Shown piece after piece: positions 23,601 to 33,816 of a stretch of 41,617 bases of DNA (positions within the stretch are counted from its first letter, which is position 1; every line of letters begins with the position of its first letter). Position numbers and translations under genes: made by a program. Location of the stretch: positions 1 to 41,617 of the forward strand of contig JAAAJB010000248.1 in assembly GCA_016098155.1 (NCBI GenBank), given 5' to 3'. A model generated the notes under the pieces. The model searched no databases. It worked only from the letters and a program-made list of their open reading frames with translations, and was not told the DNA's origin. Source of the stretch: Actinomortierella ambigua (taxonomy: Eukaryota; Mortierellomycota; Mortierellomycetes; Mortierellales; Mortierellaceae).

Positions 23601-26592
23601 CGAGATTGTCGATGCCTTGAAACGTTGTTGGTTGTCTGCGTTCGCGCCGCGCGTCATGGCTCATCGTCTCACGTGCCACCTGCCCATCAACCAGGTCCGC
23701 ATGGGCGTCGTCATCCAGATCATGGTCGATTCGGAAGTGGCCGGTGTCGCCTTTTCGCGCCACCCCTTGAATCCTGTTAGCCAACAGGTCACGCTTGTCG
23801 AAGCTGTCTGGGGCCAAGGTGAGGCCCTGGTGAGCGGCGCAGCCGAGCCAGATACGTTCGAGGTCGAGCGGGGTCCGCAGGGCCATGTCAAGGAGACGAT
23901 CGTGCCGAAACCAAAGATGTGGGTCCGCAAGACTGTGGCCCATGATGAGACCGATGGTGACGATCATGCGACGGGCCTTGTCGCTGTCGATGTTGCCGAG
24001 CCTCGGGTTAGCCAGGCGGCGCTGACAAACGACCGAGCTCGACTCATCGGAGCGACGGTGACAGGCCTGGAAGCCTCAATGGGGATGCCGGTCGATTTCG
24101 AGTGGGCCTATCAAGAGGAAGACGCGATGCTGTATTGCTTGCAGGTCCGACCGATCGTCAATCTACCGCCCTCGGCCTTTTTTTTGGCTCTGGATGCCAA
24201 GCCAGATGCAAAGAAGACCACGGACGAATGTTCTTCGCCAGCCTCCTCGTCTTCCTCTGAGCTCACGTCGTCGGCATCTTCGACCCAGGCTTCTGGCACA
24301 CCTCCTATCACCGCCACCGCCAACAACGCCGGTGCTTCTCCGATCGATCTGTCGTCGATTGCCAAGACGGCGGTCGAGAGCCTTGCCTTTGCACCGCAGG
24401 GTATGAATGTGACGCTATGGGACAACTCCAACATTGTCGAGTCGTACTCGGGAGTGACGACACCACTGACGTTTTCATTCGCGTCGTACAACTACCGCAT
24501 CGTCTACGAGACCATGATGGTCTTTCTGGGCACGCCCTCAGAGTATGTGCGTGCTCACGAGGATGCGCTGACCAACATGCTGGGCTACATCCGAGGCAAC
24601 GTCTACTACAACCTGATGAATTGGTACCGGCTCTTGCTGTTGGCACCCTTGGGCAAATTTTCAGACCCAAAGCACATGGAGACGATGATGGGTGTGAAGC
24701 AAGGCCAGGACGGCCATGCGGACATGGCCAAAGAGTTCCAAGCTATCCTGGCAGCGCGTCCCAAATTCACGGCATGGCATCGGACGCGGATGCTGCTCCG
24801 GTTCCTGTCGGCCTATCGGAACATTGACCGGATCGTGCAAGACTTCTTCACCAACTTTGATGCCTTTTATAGCCAGGGGCGCGAGATCAACTTTGCCCAG
24901 ATGTCGCTCCAGGAGATCTCGCAGTACTACCGCAAGCACGCGAGTGCGTTGCTCCGTGACTGGAAGGCACCGGTTGTAAATGACTTGCTGGTCATGGGAT
25001 TCTTTGGTTCGCTAAAGTCGTTTATTGCGAAGCATTTGGTCGACAAGAAGAAGCCAGAGGAGAGCGCCGCTGCTGGTGCGGATGCGACTCCCACCGCTGA
25101 AAAGACAAGTGAGGGGGAGGACGAGGCAGCCAAGAATGCAGCAGTCGAGTCTCTCCAGAACGACCTGCTGTGCGGTGAGGACGTCGAGTCGGCCAAGCCG
25201 ACCAAGATGCTGATGGAAATTGCAAAGTCGATCGACAGGACGGTCGAGTACCCCAACCTGGGTGAGTGGTTCGTTGAGCACAAGGCTTTGATCGCTGATT
25301 CCATCATGCCCGAGAAGGACCAGTGGATTGTGCGTTCGACCATCCTCAAGCTGTCGTTTACTCGTGCAACAGAACTCCTTCAAAAGTTGGCTTCAGTTGA
25401 GAACGAGAGTGTCAAGCCCCAGCCTTCAGTCCATGTCGTAGCGGGAATCTTGGCCAAGATCCTAGAGTTCCTCGATGCCTATGGCTTCCGATGTATCAAT
25501 GAGCTCAAGCTCGAGGAGAAGGACCTTAACGACGATCCAGGTATGTGCTCTAAATGACAAAAATGCGTCTTTGGCTGCGACTTCAGAGGCGTACCCATCC
25601 CGCTAACACAATTTCCTTCCCTTTTTTCACTACTGTTAGCCTTTGTGGTCGATGCCATCGCCGGTTACATCCGCACAAAAGCTTACGAGGTCGAAGACCT
25701 CGACAAGCGCGAGCAGCAGATCCGAGCCGCCGCAGAGGCACTCGTCCAGACCAAGCTCAAGGGCACGCCGCTCAAGATCTTCCAATGGCTCCTGCGCAAC
25801 ACCCGCCGAGTCGTCAAGCACCGTGAGAATCTCCGATTTGCACGGTCCAAAGCCTTTGGTGTCTTCCGCCGAATCTTCCGCGGTATGGGCCGTCAACTCG
25901 TCGCCCTCGGCGCTCTTGACGACGAGTATGATGTCTTCTTCTTGACCACCGAGGAGCTTCTCTCCTACGTCGACGGTCGTGCCGTCTCGCGTGATCTTCG
26001 TGGTTTGACTCAATTGCGCAAGGCCGAGTATCAAGGCTACCTGGCCGATGTGAACGCACCTCCGGAACGGTTCGTCACGCGCGGCGCTGCGGGCGTGTAC
26101 ATGTGGTATCCCCATATTTTGGCCGATCTAGACTTGCTCAAGGACCAACAATCGGTCGAGGATGGTTCATCGCCGCCAGAGCCCGGCGTCCTCAAGGGTG
26201 TCTCGTGCTGTCCCGGTGTGGTCGAGGGCATTGTCCGCGTGGTCAAGGATATCTCCGAGACAAAGGATCTCGACAATGAGATCTTGGTCACAGCGAGGAC
26301 AGACCCAGGCTGGGTGCCACTGTACCCAATGTGCTCGGGTCTATTGATCGAGCGTGGCTCGTTGCTGAGCCACTCGGCGGTCGTGGCCCGAGAGCTGGGC
26401 TTGCCGACAATTGTAGGTATCTCGGGAGGATTGATGAAACGACTCAAGACCGGCATGCGGGTTCGGATGGATGCTGGAAAGGGCAAGGTGTATATCTTGG
26501 ATGAGATTGAGGCTTTCGAGAAGGAGAAGCAACAGCAGGAGTGTGCTATTGCGCCTGTTGTGACCGAGGTCGCTCCCATATCTGCCGCCTAG
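20673..26592 (+). CDS. Fusion of an OleC-like acyl-AMP ligase and a PEP-synthase/rifampin-phosphotransferase-like module
   Basis: Five exons (20673-20693, 20792-21372, 21511-22885, 22978-25540, 25640-26592) give 1830 residues in one frame. Residues about 40-650 are an ANL-superfamily adenylation domain: FTTGSTGNPK (Thr228-Lys236), YGASEAEP (Tyr384), RTGD (522-525), LVGRTSW, and RHASKI with Lys637 as the candidate catalytic lysine. YGASEAEP and RHxxKI spellings resemble OleC/beta-lactone synthetases rather than NRPS domains; no carrier-protein motif follows. Residues about 730-1060 are a PPDK_N ATP-grasp domain (YGGGKAKN, FFAVRSSGADEDS, LYCLQVRPI). After a Ser/Ala-rich linker (about 1075-1117), a central region (1118-1640) occupies the substrate-domain position, and residues about 1696-1805 form the swivelling PEP-utiliser domain, GSLLSHSAVVARELGLPTIVG-like with phosphorylatable His1758. 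Both modules look catalytically intact. The substrate is unknown. Four introns argue against a recent bacterial insert. Confidence 0.88.
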
Positions 26593-26837
26593 ACAAGTAC
26601 GGAGCTGTGTGGTTCTTTTTTTTTCCTGTTTCGTCATACACAATGCTCTTTTCCATTTTTTTTCAGCCGACGATAAGAACGGTAGAAATCAATAAGTTCT
26701 CAACATAAAAGTATTTAAACAAAGGCGTCAATCATGCATGATGCGGAGAAAATGTAGTCTCCAGGAGACGCGAGCTTTTCTTTCTGATTTTTGTTGGTGT
26801 TGTGGTGGTCTTTACTTCAATGCATTTTGTGATTTCT
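26593..26837. other. Convergent intergenic spacer
   Basis: 245 bp between the stop codons of the ligase/PEP-synthase-like fusion (plus) and the OSGEP gene (minus). It carries T-rich runs and holds the 3' UTRs of both genes, which probably overlap. Confidence 0.5.
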
Positions 26838-27399
26838 TCAATCTCTCCAGGCAACAAAGACCTCATCCGTTCGGAACCTCTGTGTGCACCAGGTCTTCTC
26901 CATCGGAGTCGTGTATCCAGTCTGATAGGCCAAAATGCCAGCCTGAGCAATCATGATTCCATTATCAATACAAAACCGCTCGTCTGTTGCAAAGACTTTT
27001 CCGCCACGTTGCTCAGCCATCTGTCCCATCATTTCCTGTAACCGCATATTGCATCCGACACCGCCGACGATCAACACCTCCCTCGATCCAATGTGCGCCA
27101 TCGCTCGCTCTGTTGTCTCGACCAGCATTGCAAAAAGCGTCTCCTGCAGTGAGAAACACAGGTCCGCCTCCGTGTATTCACCCGACTCCAGCAGCCGCTT
27201 GGCATTGCTTTCAATGTATGAGAGGATGCCACTGAACGACACGTCCATACCCTTGACCGTGTAGGGTAGATCCAGTAGTTTTGTTCCTCTGATGTCGAAA
27301 GCAATAAAGGGAGGACATATTTATACATAAAAAAGATTAATCTCTTGTTGCATTGTATATCCATTTCATGTTTCGCGCATTAAGATTGAACGTGTCCGC

Positions 27400-27431
<32 letters not shown>

Positions 27432-28125
27432 TTCCTTACTTCTTAGCCAGCTGCTCGATGTTGTATCCGGGTGCTGGATCATTGGGCAGGTTCAAGACAC
27501 GGGCAAAGCGATCGAGGCAGTTTCCAACCGCAATGTCGAGGGCCTCACCAAAAATCCGATACCGCTTTTCCGCGTAGGCGATCACCTGTGTGTTTCCGCC
27601 TGACACGTACAACACCACGGGGTTTTCTGCTCCTGTGATCTGGCGTCCCATCTCAATATCTATTCCGCGGGAGGAAAAAAAAGAATGCAGAGAAACAATA
27701 AGTGTCATGGTTTCCCACCTCTTCTTGGTAAGATTCTAAAAAAAAAAAAAAAGGAAAGTGAACTTACGACCAACACAGTGGTTGACGCCAACGAGTTCCT
27801 TGTTCCACATGAGAGCGAGTGTTCGAGCGACGGTGGCGACACTGGTCAGGGGTCCGCCCATGCCGGGACCTTTGGTAAAGCAAATAACATCAATGTCCTT
27901 GTGGGTAATATGGGCGTCGGCCAGGGCCTGGTGAATGAGCTCGACAATGTGCGAGCGGTGATGCAGCGCGGTGTCCTTGGGCAGGAAACCTTCGCCTGGA
28001 GGTGGATGGTAGGTGTGGCGGACATTGGCGAGGATGGTGACTGTTGGTGGTGAGGTGGTCATGTCATGCTTAATCAAGCCCACGCCCAGCTTGTTTGCGC
28101 TGCCTTCCAAGCCAAGAGCAATCAT
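26838..28125 (-). CDS. KAE1: KAE1/OSGEP, catalytic subunit of the KEOPS tRNA t6A complex
   Basis: This protein transfers threonylcarbamoyl to A37 of ANN-decoding tRNAs within KEOPS (with Bud32, Cgi121, Pcc1). Three exons (28125-27768, 27659-27440, 27288-26838) give 342 residues, close to human OSGEP. The first junction rebuilds the metal-binding HxxxH motif, NHCVG|HIEMG (His116 and His120). [60 protein letters not shown] sequence, [15 protein letters not shown] and [11 protein letters not shown] are all family signatures. The chosen first donor is GTAAGT at 27767, which restores the His; an alternative GT three bases earlier does not. Intron 2 contains a 26-A run. The start ATG begins directly with the conserved [15 protein letters not shown]. 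The form lacks a mitochondrial presequence, so it is the cytosolic enzyme, not Qri7. Confidence 0.96.
27402..27427 (+). repeat. A26 homopolymer in OSGEP intron 2
   Basis: A run of 26 A on the plus strand, which is a 26-T polypyrimidine run in the transcribed strand of the intron 27289-27439. Confidence 0.9.
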
Positions 28126-28454
28126 TGCGAGTGTTGGTGATTAGTTGGCAAGTGAGAATGAGTATAGACGACAAGTGGGAGGTCCATGCACGGCACGACA
28201 CACCTTGCGCACTTCACAGTGGCTTGTCAAGACAGGCAGAACAAAAATTGGTGGCAAACGCATTTTTTTTTCTCGCGTGAGATTCGCTCAATTCTTTTGT
28301 TGCATCCCTGACGACTTTATACACGATGGCGAACCTCTCCCAATACCTTTATGACAGACGCTGGGGCTAATACCAAAACGAAAAAAAAAGTGGTGGAAAA
28401 CGTAGCAGCTTCCTTCCTTCAGCTTCCTTCTTGAAGACTACAATTTTTCTTTAT
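28126..28454. other. Spacer between OSGEP start and ABCG stop
   Basis: Both flanking genes are on the minus strand. The 330 bp hold the OSGEP promoter and 5' leader and, at the right-hand end, the ABCG 3' UTR. No gene is seen. Confidence 0.5.
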
Positions 28455-30931
28455 TTAAGCTCGCTTGGAAAAGAGGAGGAGGAGACCAATGAGACGGAAG
28501 AGGACAAAGTAACCGAGCAAGATAATGACGGCGTTCCACTTGGTCAGCCAATCCAAGTTCTGCACGCCGTAATAGACGAGTGTCGCGGTGCCCTTGGAGC
28601 TGCCGTCGTCAAACTCATTCTTCAGCAATCCTGAAAACGCCCACTGGTAATACGACGCCCAGTGCATCCAGATCCAGCCGCGGGGCACCTGCTCACGCAC
28701 GACAATAAAGCCCGAAAACAGCATAGCCATCGTGTTGAAAAGCGACAGCATGTTCATGCCAACCTCCGAATTCTCGGCCCCGGCACCGATCGCGGCAATC
28801 AACGACAAAGCGACATTCACAAAGACGGCCACCGAGACAAAGTAGTAGATTAGCGAACCGTTCAGGCCGATCAAAAAGTACACAATGACCACAAAGACCA
28901 CTGTCAAGATCGTGTACGACAGCGTCTCGACAATCGTCTTGGCCAGAAAGTAGGAGGTCGTGCGATACATGCCCGCTGCTCTCTCTCTCAAGAATAGGCT
29001 GCGCTCAATAATAACTATGGAGTATCAAGAGGGTTGACGATAGGAATATTAGTCCAACCCTTGCAAGTAAAACTAGCCGATAAAAGGTTCGCCAAAGACA
29101 TCACTACAACAGCATAAAGAAAAAAGACTTACATTGGGCCATGGCGGCGAAAGTCATGGTTGCCAGGAAAGAACAAATGAAGAACAAGCTGATCGACTTG
29201 TTGAAGCTCGTCGCGCCCATCTCAGGTCTATCCTTGAGGCCCGAAAAGAGCGAGCCGACGACCAAAGCAAAGACGACATGGATGAAGACTGAGGCCTGGA
29301 AGATGGTTGGGTGGCGCGCCAGGTTAATCAAGCTGCGCTTCGTCAACAGCATCACCTGTGTCATGGTTCGCGCTGCATACTCAGTCGAGTATTCTTGGCG
29401 ATATTTGTTTAGCAATGCGTCACGCTCTTGCTTTTCGTTGCTGCTCGAGCTCTCTGCTAGACGCCGAGTCAACAGAGCGTCCCCATTGGTCGAAATGTAG
29501 TTTCGATATGCCATGGCAAAGTCTTCCTTTGACGCATTGCTTGCCAAAGTCTGAGTCTTGTCCGTCTCGTGCAAGGTAATCAGATCCACTAGAAAAAAAA
29601 AGAAATGGTGATAATGAAGAAAAAGAAAGGAGCGTCGTTAGAGGGCATTCTGCATGGATGTCCTGATGGCACATTTGATCGACCACTTTCTTGACTGATA
29701 CATACACAAGTGATCCGCAACATTCCATCCGACTGGGCATTCATGGCCGAGGCCTTCAAAGTATGGAGAGGCACCGCTGGCGCTACCAAAGTAGACAACG
29801 TTGCCTTGTGAGAGGAGTACAAGGTCGTCAAAGAGCTAAGAGAAAGAACCACTGTCAGCAAAAATCGTGATATCACAATAGCGCCAAGATTATTTTTTTG
29901 TCCGATGATGAAGAAGACCCTTACCTCATAAATATCAGAGCGAGGCTGATGGACTGTGAGAATGACAGTGCGTCCTCGGCGGGCTAGTTCTTCGATGGCT
30001 TTGGCAACGTTAAGAGCATCCGTCGCTGAAAGACCAGATGTGGGTTCGTCCAACAGGAGTACACTTGGGCTGGACAAGAGCTCGATAGCGATGGTGACAC
30101 GACGCTTCTCACCTCCCGATATGCCACGAATGACTTTGCCACCGACCTTGGTCTGTCGGATGTGCGTCAGACCGAGCTCATGCATGACGGCGTTTACTCG
30201 CGCGGCCTTGTCGACGTTGTTCATAGAGCGAGGTAGCTTCATATGAGCAGCAAACGTCAGAGTCTCTTGGACAGTCAAGGTCTCGATAAAATCTATAAGA
30301 GGAAATATCACATAAAAACAAGTTGTGAGTACTCCATCTTGGTGAAATAAAGACGTGTGACATGATTATGAGGCATACGTTTGGTTGAGTGATTCCATAC
30401 CATCCTCCTGAGTGACATAGCCAACGAGGCGCTTGCAGATAGCACCATAGTCTTTGACGGGGACATCATTGAGCAGAATCTGGCCTTCAATATTGCCGTT
30501 GATGCGTGCCTGGCGATCAGCAACGAGGTCCAGGAGGGTTGTCTTGCCTATTTGACAGAGTCATGCAACTTTGGATGAGGCTTTGCACAGAAGGCAGTGA
30601 TGGACAAGGATTGAAGAGGCAAAAGTGCAAAGTGCCATGGTAGTGCTACGCTACCTGAACCGCTTGGACCCATGATGGCAAGGACACGGCCTGGAGTAGC
30701 CTTGACGCTGACCTTGTTAAGCAAGGCGCGCTGAACAGTGGGAAGCCGCTTGAAAAGTGACTTCTTCTCGCCCTCGTTGGGATGCTGCTTGATAGAAACT
30801 TCGTAGTGCAAATCCAAGACTGTGAGGGAAGCAGGGATGAAAGGAACATCGAGTTCTGCGTTCTCCGTGTGTGAGCTCGCAGACGTGGATGGAGCCTTTT
30901 CAACCTCGACTCGAACAGCAGTTTCGGCCAT
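28455..30931 (-). CDS. ABCG-family half-transporter (ABC2 type)
   Basis: Six exons (30931-30655, 30547-30401, 30292-29925, 29835-29706, 29588-29133, 29014-28455) give 645 residues, the usual half-transporter size: one nucleotide-binding domain then one membrane domain. Walker A is rebuilt across the first junction as GPSGSG|KTTLLD. YVTQEDG, then QETLTFAAHMKLP, the signature ISGGEKRRVTIA, Walker B VLLLDEPTSGLSA and the switch His in VHQPRSD follow in order. The exon 4/5 junction restores WNVADHL|LDLI, the conserved linker. The membrane part shows about six hydrophobic helices, with IFQASVFIHVVFALVVGSLF-like and FLRERAAGMYRTTSYFLAK landmarks of ABCG proteins. It must dimerise. Relatives export sterols, lipids, waxes or terpenoids at the plasma membrane; specificity is unknown. 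It is divergent from the UbiA gene. Confidence 0.94.
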
Positions 30932-31027
30932 TATATTAGGAGGATGTGTACAAGAAGGGTGAGTGAGTGTTAGAAGGGGTATACAGGGGTGGGGAGAGGG
31001 AAACAAAGGATAATGGTGGTGGTGGGC

Positions 31028-31034
31028 TTTATAG
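31028..31034 (-). promoter_or_regulatory. TATA-like box of the ABCG gene
   Basis: The minus strand reads CTATAAA about 100 nt upstream of the ATG at 30931, a reasonable distance for a core promoter plus short leader. Confidence 0.3.
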
Positions 31035-32313
31035 TGTATTCAAGGCTCAGAACTCAACAGAGTGGAGAAATAAGGCTTTGGGTTGTCCAGCTCTGAGGTC
31101 AATGCAGAGAGGAAGAAGGAGGAGAGGGTAAAGGAGAAAAGTGTGCCAAAGGAGAAAAAAAGAGAGAAGGAAGGAAGGAAAAGAAGAAAGTCTAACTTCC
31201 AGACCAAAAGAGAAATAGCGTTGGCGGGAGCAAACCATGAATCTTGGATCTATGTCTAAATTTTTTGTGAACAACAACAATCCTGTTCATATTCATCACG
31301 CAGCAACACTGTGTTCTCCATGAAGACGTTGTTCTAGCGCTCAGCACTACTACCACATGGTGCTTTTACAAGACTACACCTTTTGCGAGGGTGCCCACAT
31401 CGTCACCCCTGATCGGGAACAACGGAACTCGCACTGAGGCTGACGTCGATATTCGTGGAGCGGACGATTCTCAGTCATCGTCTGATTGACCGTGACTTCA
31501 TCTGGGTGACCCCGGCCTGCGTAAGAATGGAGAAACGTTTTCGCTATCTCGCTTCTGTTGTGCCATCACATGTGGCGAGCACTAATGGGAATGGGACCTT
31601 GAGGTTCATCTCGCCCTTCGTAGCCCTTGGAAAGAGAAGGAAAACAAGACATTAAAGTCAGCCCTTGCTTTTCACAGTCTCTCGGCGCATGCTCTGTTTG
31701 GTGCCTGAAAGCTCTCAAAGAGAGCGTACCACTGTGCTGTACCCTCTTGCTCGTTGAGAGAAATGCTTGCATATGGGGAAAGGAGGATGCTTGTTCAAAG
31801 TCCGAAGTTTACAGGCTTTTTTTTTGTTTGTCTTGCTGTCTGTGCATCGAAGCTAAATTTTCTCTAAGTACTTGGTAATGGTACCGTGTGCTAAACACAC
31901 CATCGAATCTCAACAAAATACAGTCATAATCTTCTCTCCGCTCCATGAGCTCACAAGTCCGCAAACATGAGCATGTGGATGTAACATGCAGCTATTCACT
32001 CTTCGGCGTTCTCTCCTCTCGCTTCCTTCCCTCTTTTCCCCCCTCTCTTCTTCTCCGCCGACTTCTCTCCTCCCAACACTCCTTCCATCGAGACATCGGC
32101 TTCACCTCTGCAAAGTCCATTCCTGTTTCTCTCTTCCGACCTTACGCCCCGTTCTGTTTTCACGAGCCTTCCATTTTATGCACTCTGCACAGCTTTTTCC
32201 ACTTCCAACACGCCGTCACAACTGTCTTTTCTCTCCTTTTTCCTTGTTCTGAATTTTTCGCCCTCACCTGTCGACAGCCAGTTTTTTCAAGCAAATACCC
32301 CCAACGTTCAGAC
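31035..32313. promoter_or_regulatory. Divergent region between ABCG and UbiA genes
   Basis: About 1.3 kb between two divergent gene starts. The 300 nt before 32314 are C/T-rich (CTCTCCTCTCGCTTCC and similar), typical of a fungal leader; a frame open through it in phase with UbiA (from 31945) is low-complexity and probably not translated. The 31300-31900 part shows no convincing gene. Confidence 0.5.
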
Positions 32314-33564
32314 ATGAAATCAGAGCTCAACCAATCCAGCACGACCATATCAACATCAGCCAGCAGCCGGCAAGTGGAGGTCTTTGTGCAATTCTCTGGG
32401 TAAAGACCCCACCACTCTTCACCATGATAGCAGGAGCAGATCACAAAAAAACTCGGCAGCAGTCATGCTAACCTGTCACAAATCTTCGCTCCCTCTTGGT
32501 ACCTTTTAGATTCAAGAACTGGCTCAAGTTTTTTGCAGAGCGCGTTGCCCTCGTCGTTTACATCCTTACAGCAGCAGGCTATACCCTAACAGCAAACTAC
32601 GCCCTATCTGATGGATCAAAGTCCCTTCGTGCTCGCCCTATGATCTGGTGCACAGTCGTCGAGGTGCTCTTCTTGGTCACTCTTCGAGTCATGGACGATC
32701 TCAAAGACAAAGATACTGTAAGGATGGGCGGTGGTGGAAACAATGAGATGAACGGTGTTTCATTTTTTCATTCCTCAATATTGGGATTTGGTAAAGCCTG
32801 CTAACGAACCTTCGCATTTTTGTAAACATGTTTTACAGGACATTCTTGCCCACCCTGAACGACCCATCCCTCGTGGACTAGTGACAGCGCGGGAGGCCAA
32901 CATTGTCGTGCACAGTCTTGTAGCGCTGGTGATTGCGAACGGCATTGCGATGGCCGTGGTCGAGAATGTGGCCGCGGGTCTGTTGTGTCTGGCGACGATT
33001 GGCTACTACTACCTCATGTTCAAAGAGTTTTTCTGCGGTCACTGGCTCAGTGCCCGCCCGATCCTGTATGTGATCACCCATCAGCTCGTCATGATTCTCA
33101 TGGTCCTCTTCCCCGTCGCGGCCTTCTGGGGTGCTGACGCCTGCAAGGACATTCGTGCCTGGCATGCTGCCCTGTTGCAACTCGGCGGATCCTTTACTTT
33201 CGAAGTCTGCCGAAAGCTGGACCCGACGGCCCATGTTGCCCTAGGCACTTACCTGGTTGCCTACGGCAAACTAAAGACTTTTTGTATGATTGCGGGCGCC
33301 ATCGTCGTCGGTGCTTGGGCAGCTTGGCAGTTGGCCGTCGAGATCATCATGTGGCCCTTCCTTGGCCTAGAGCTACTCTCTGTGATTGTGCTGTTTGCGA
33401 AGCAGCGCGAGCCTGGTACGCCACTGAAGGAAGGTGAGCCAGCTCCCAAGGGCCACAAGATCGTGGAGCTACTGGTGACTCTGGTCACCTTGTTGACAAT
33501 GTACGTTGTCCCCATCAAGATTTGGAGTGGGGTGCCTATCACGCCGATGCGTTATGTACATTAA
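32314..33564 (+). CDS. UbiA-superfamily membrane prenyltransferase
   Basis: UbiA enzymes are intramembrane Mg-dependent transferases of prenyl diphosphates to aromatic, sugar or other acceptors. Three exons (32314-32399, 32510-32717, 32839-33564) give 339 residues. The first aspartate motif is rebuilt across the second junction as MDDLKDKDT|D: Asp91, Asp92, Asp95 and Asp99 fit the NDxxDxxxD pattern with Asp in the first position. It is followed by HPERPIPRGLVT, a UbiA hallmark. The second motif region is FTFEVCRK...LGTYLVAYGK near residue 220, with the RK and TY conserved but its acidic residues weaker than usual. Hydrophobic segments suggest seven or eight membrane helices. It lacks the length and targeting peptide expected for mitochondrial Coq2 or Cox10 and looks closer to a bacterial-type subfamily. 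Prenyl donor and acceptor are unknown. It converges with the P450 gene. Confidence 0.85.
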
Positions 33565-33658
33565 GTGTCGCCTTGCATGCCAACACTTCCCACCGCCACC
33601 ACCACCACCTTCACATTTACTTTCTAATGAGCCATAATGATCACGACAAACGAAAAAT

Positions 33659-33664
33659 AATAAA
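33659..33664 (+). terminator. Candidate polyadenylation signal of the UbiA gene
   Basis: AATAAA about 95 nt after the UbiA stop codon, within an A-rich stretch in the convergent spacer before the P450 stop. Confidence 0.4.
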
Positions 33665-33816
33665 GAAAATTGATATTATTACAGAGCCACTTGCACCATG
33701 AAATATCTTTGTGCTTCTCGTTCGAACCTCTTTTTTTCTCCCAGACGCAAACATGTTTAGTGAAAGATCGATGGTCGAGGAGGATTGTAGTGAAGGATTG
33801 CTAATATTAAAACTTC

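Noticed and set aside
20673..26592. Reading the fusion as an NRPS or carboxylic-acid-reductase-like enzyme
   Set aside because: No carrier-protein motif or reductase domain follows the adenylation domain, and the second half clearly has ATP-grasp and phospho-His domain motifs.
31945..32313. Upstream in-frame extension of the UbiA protein
   Set aside because: It encodes a Ser/Phe/Pro-rich string from a C/T-rich leader, and the ATG at 32314 gives a normal-length UbiA protein.
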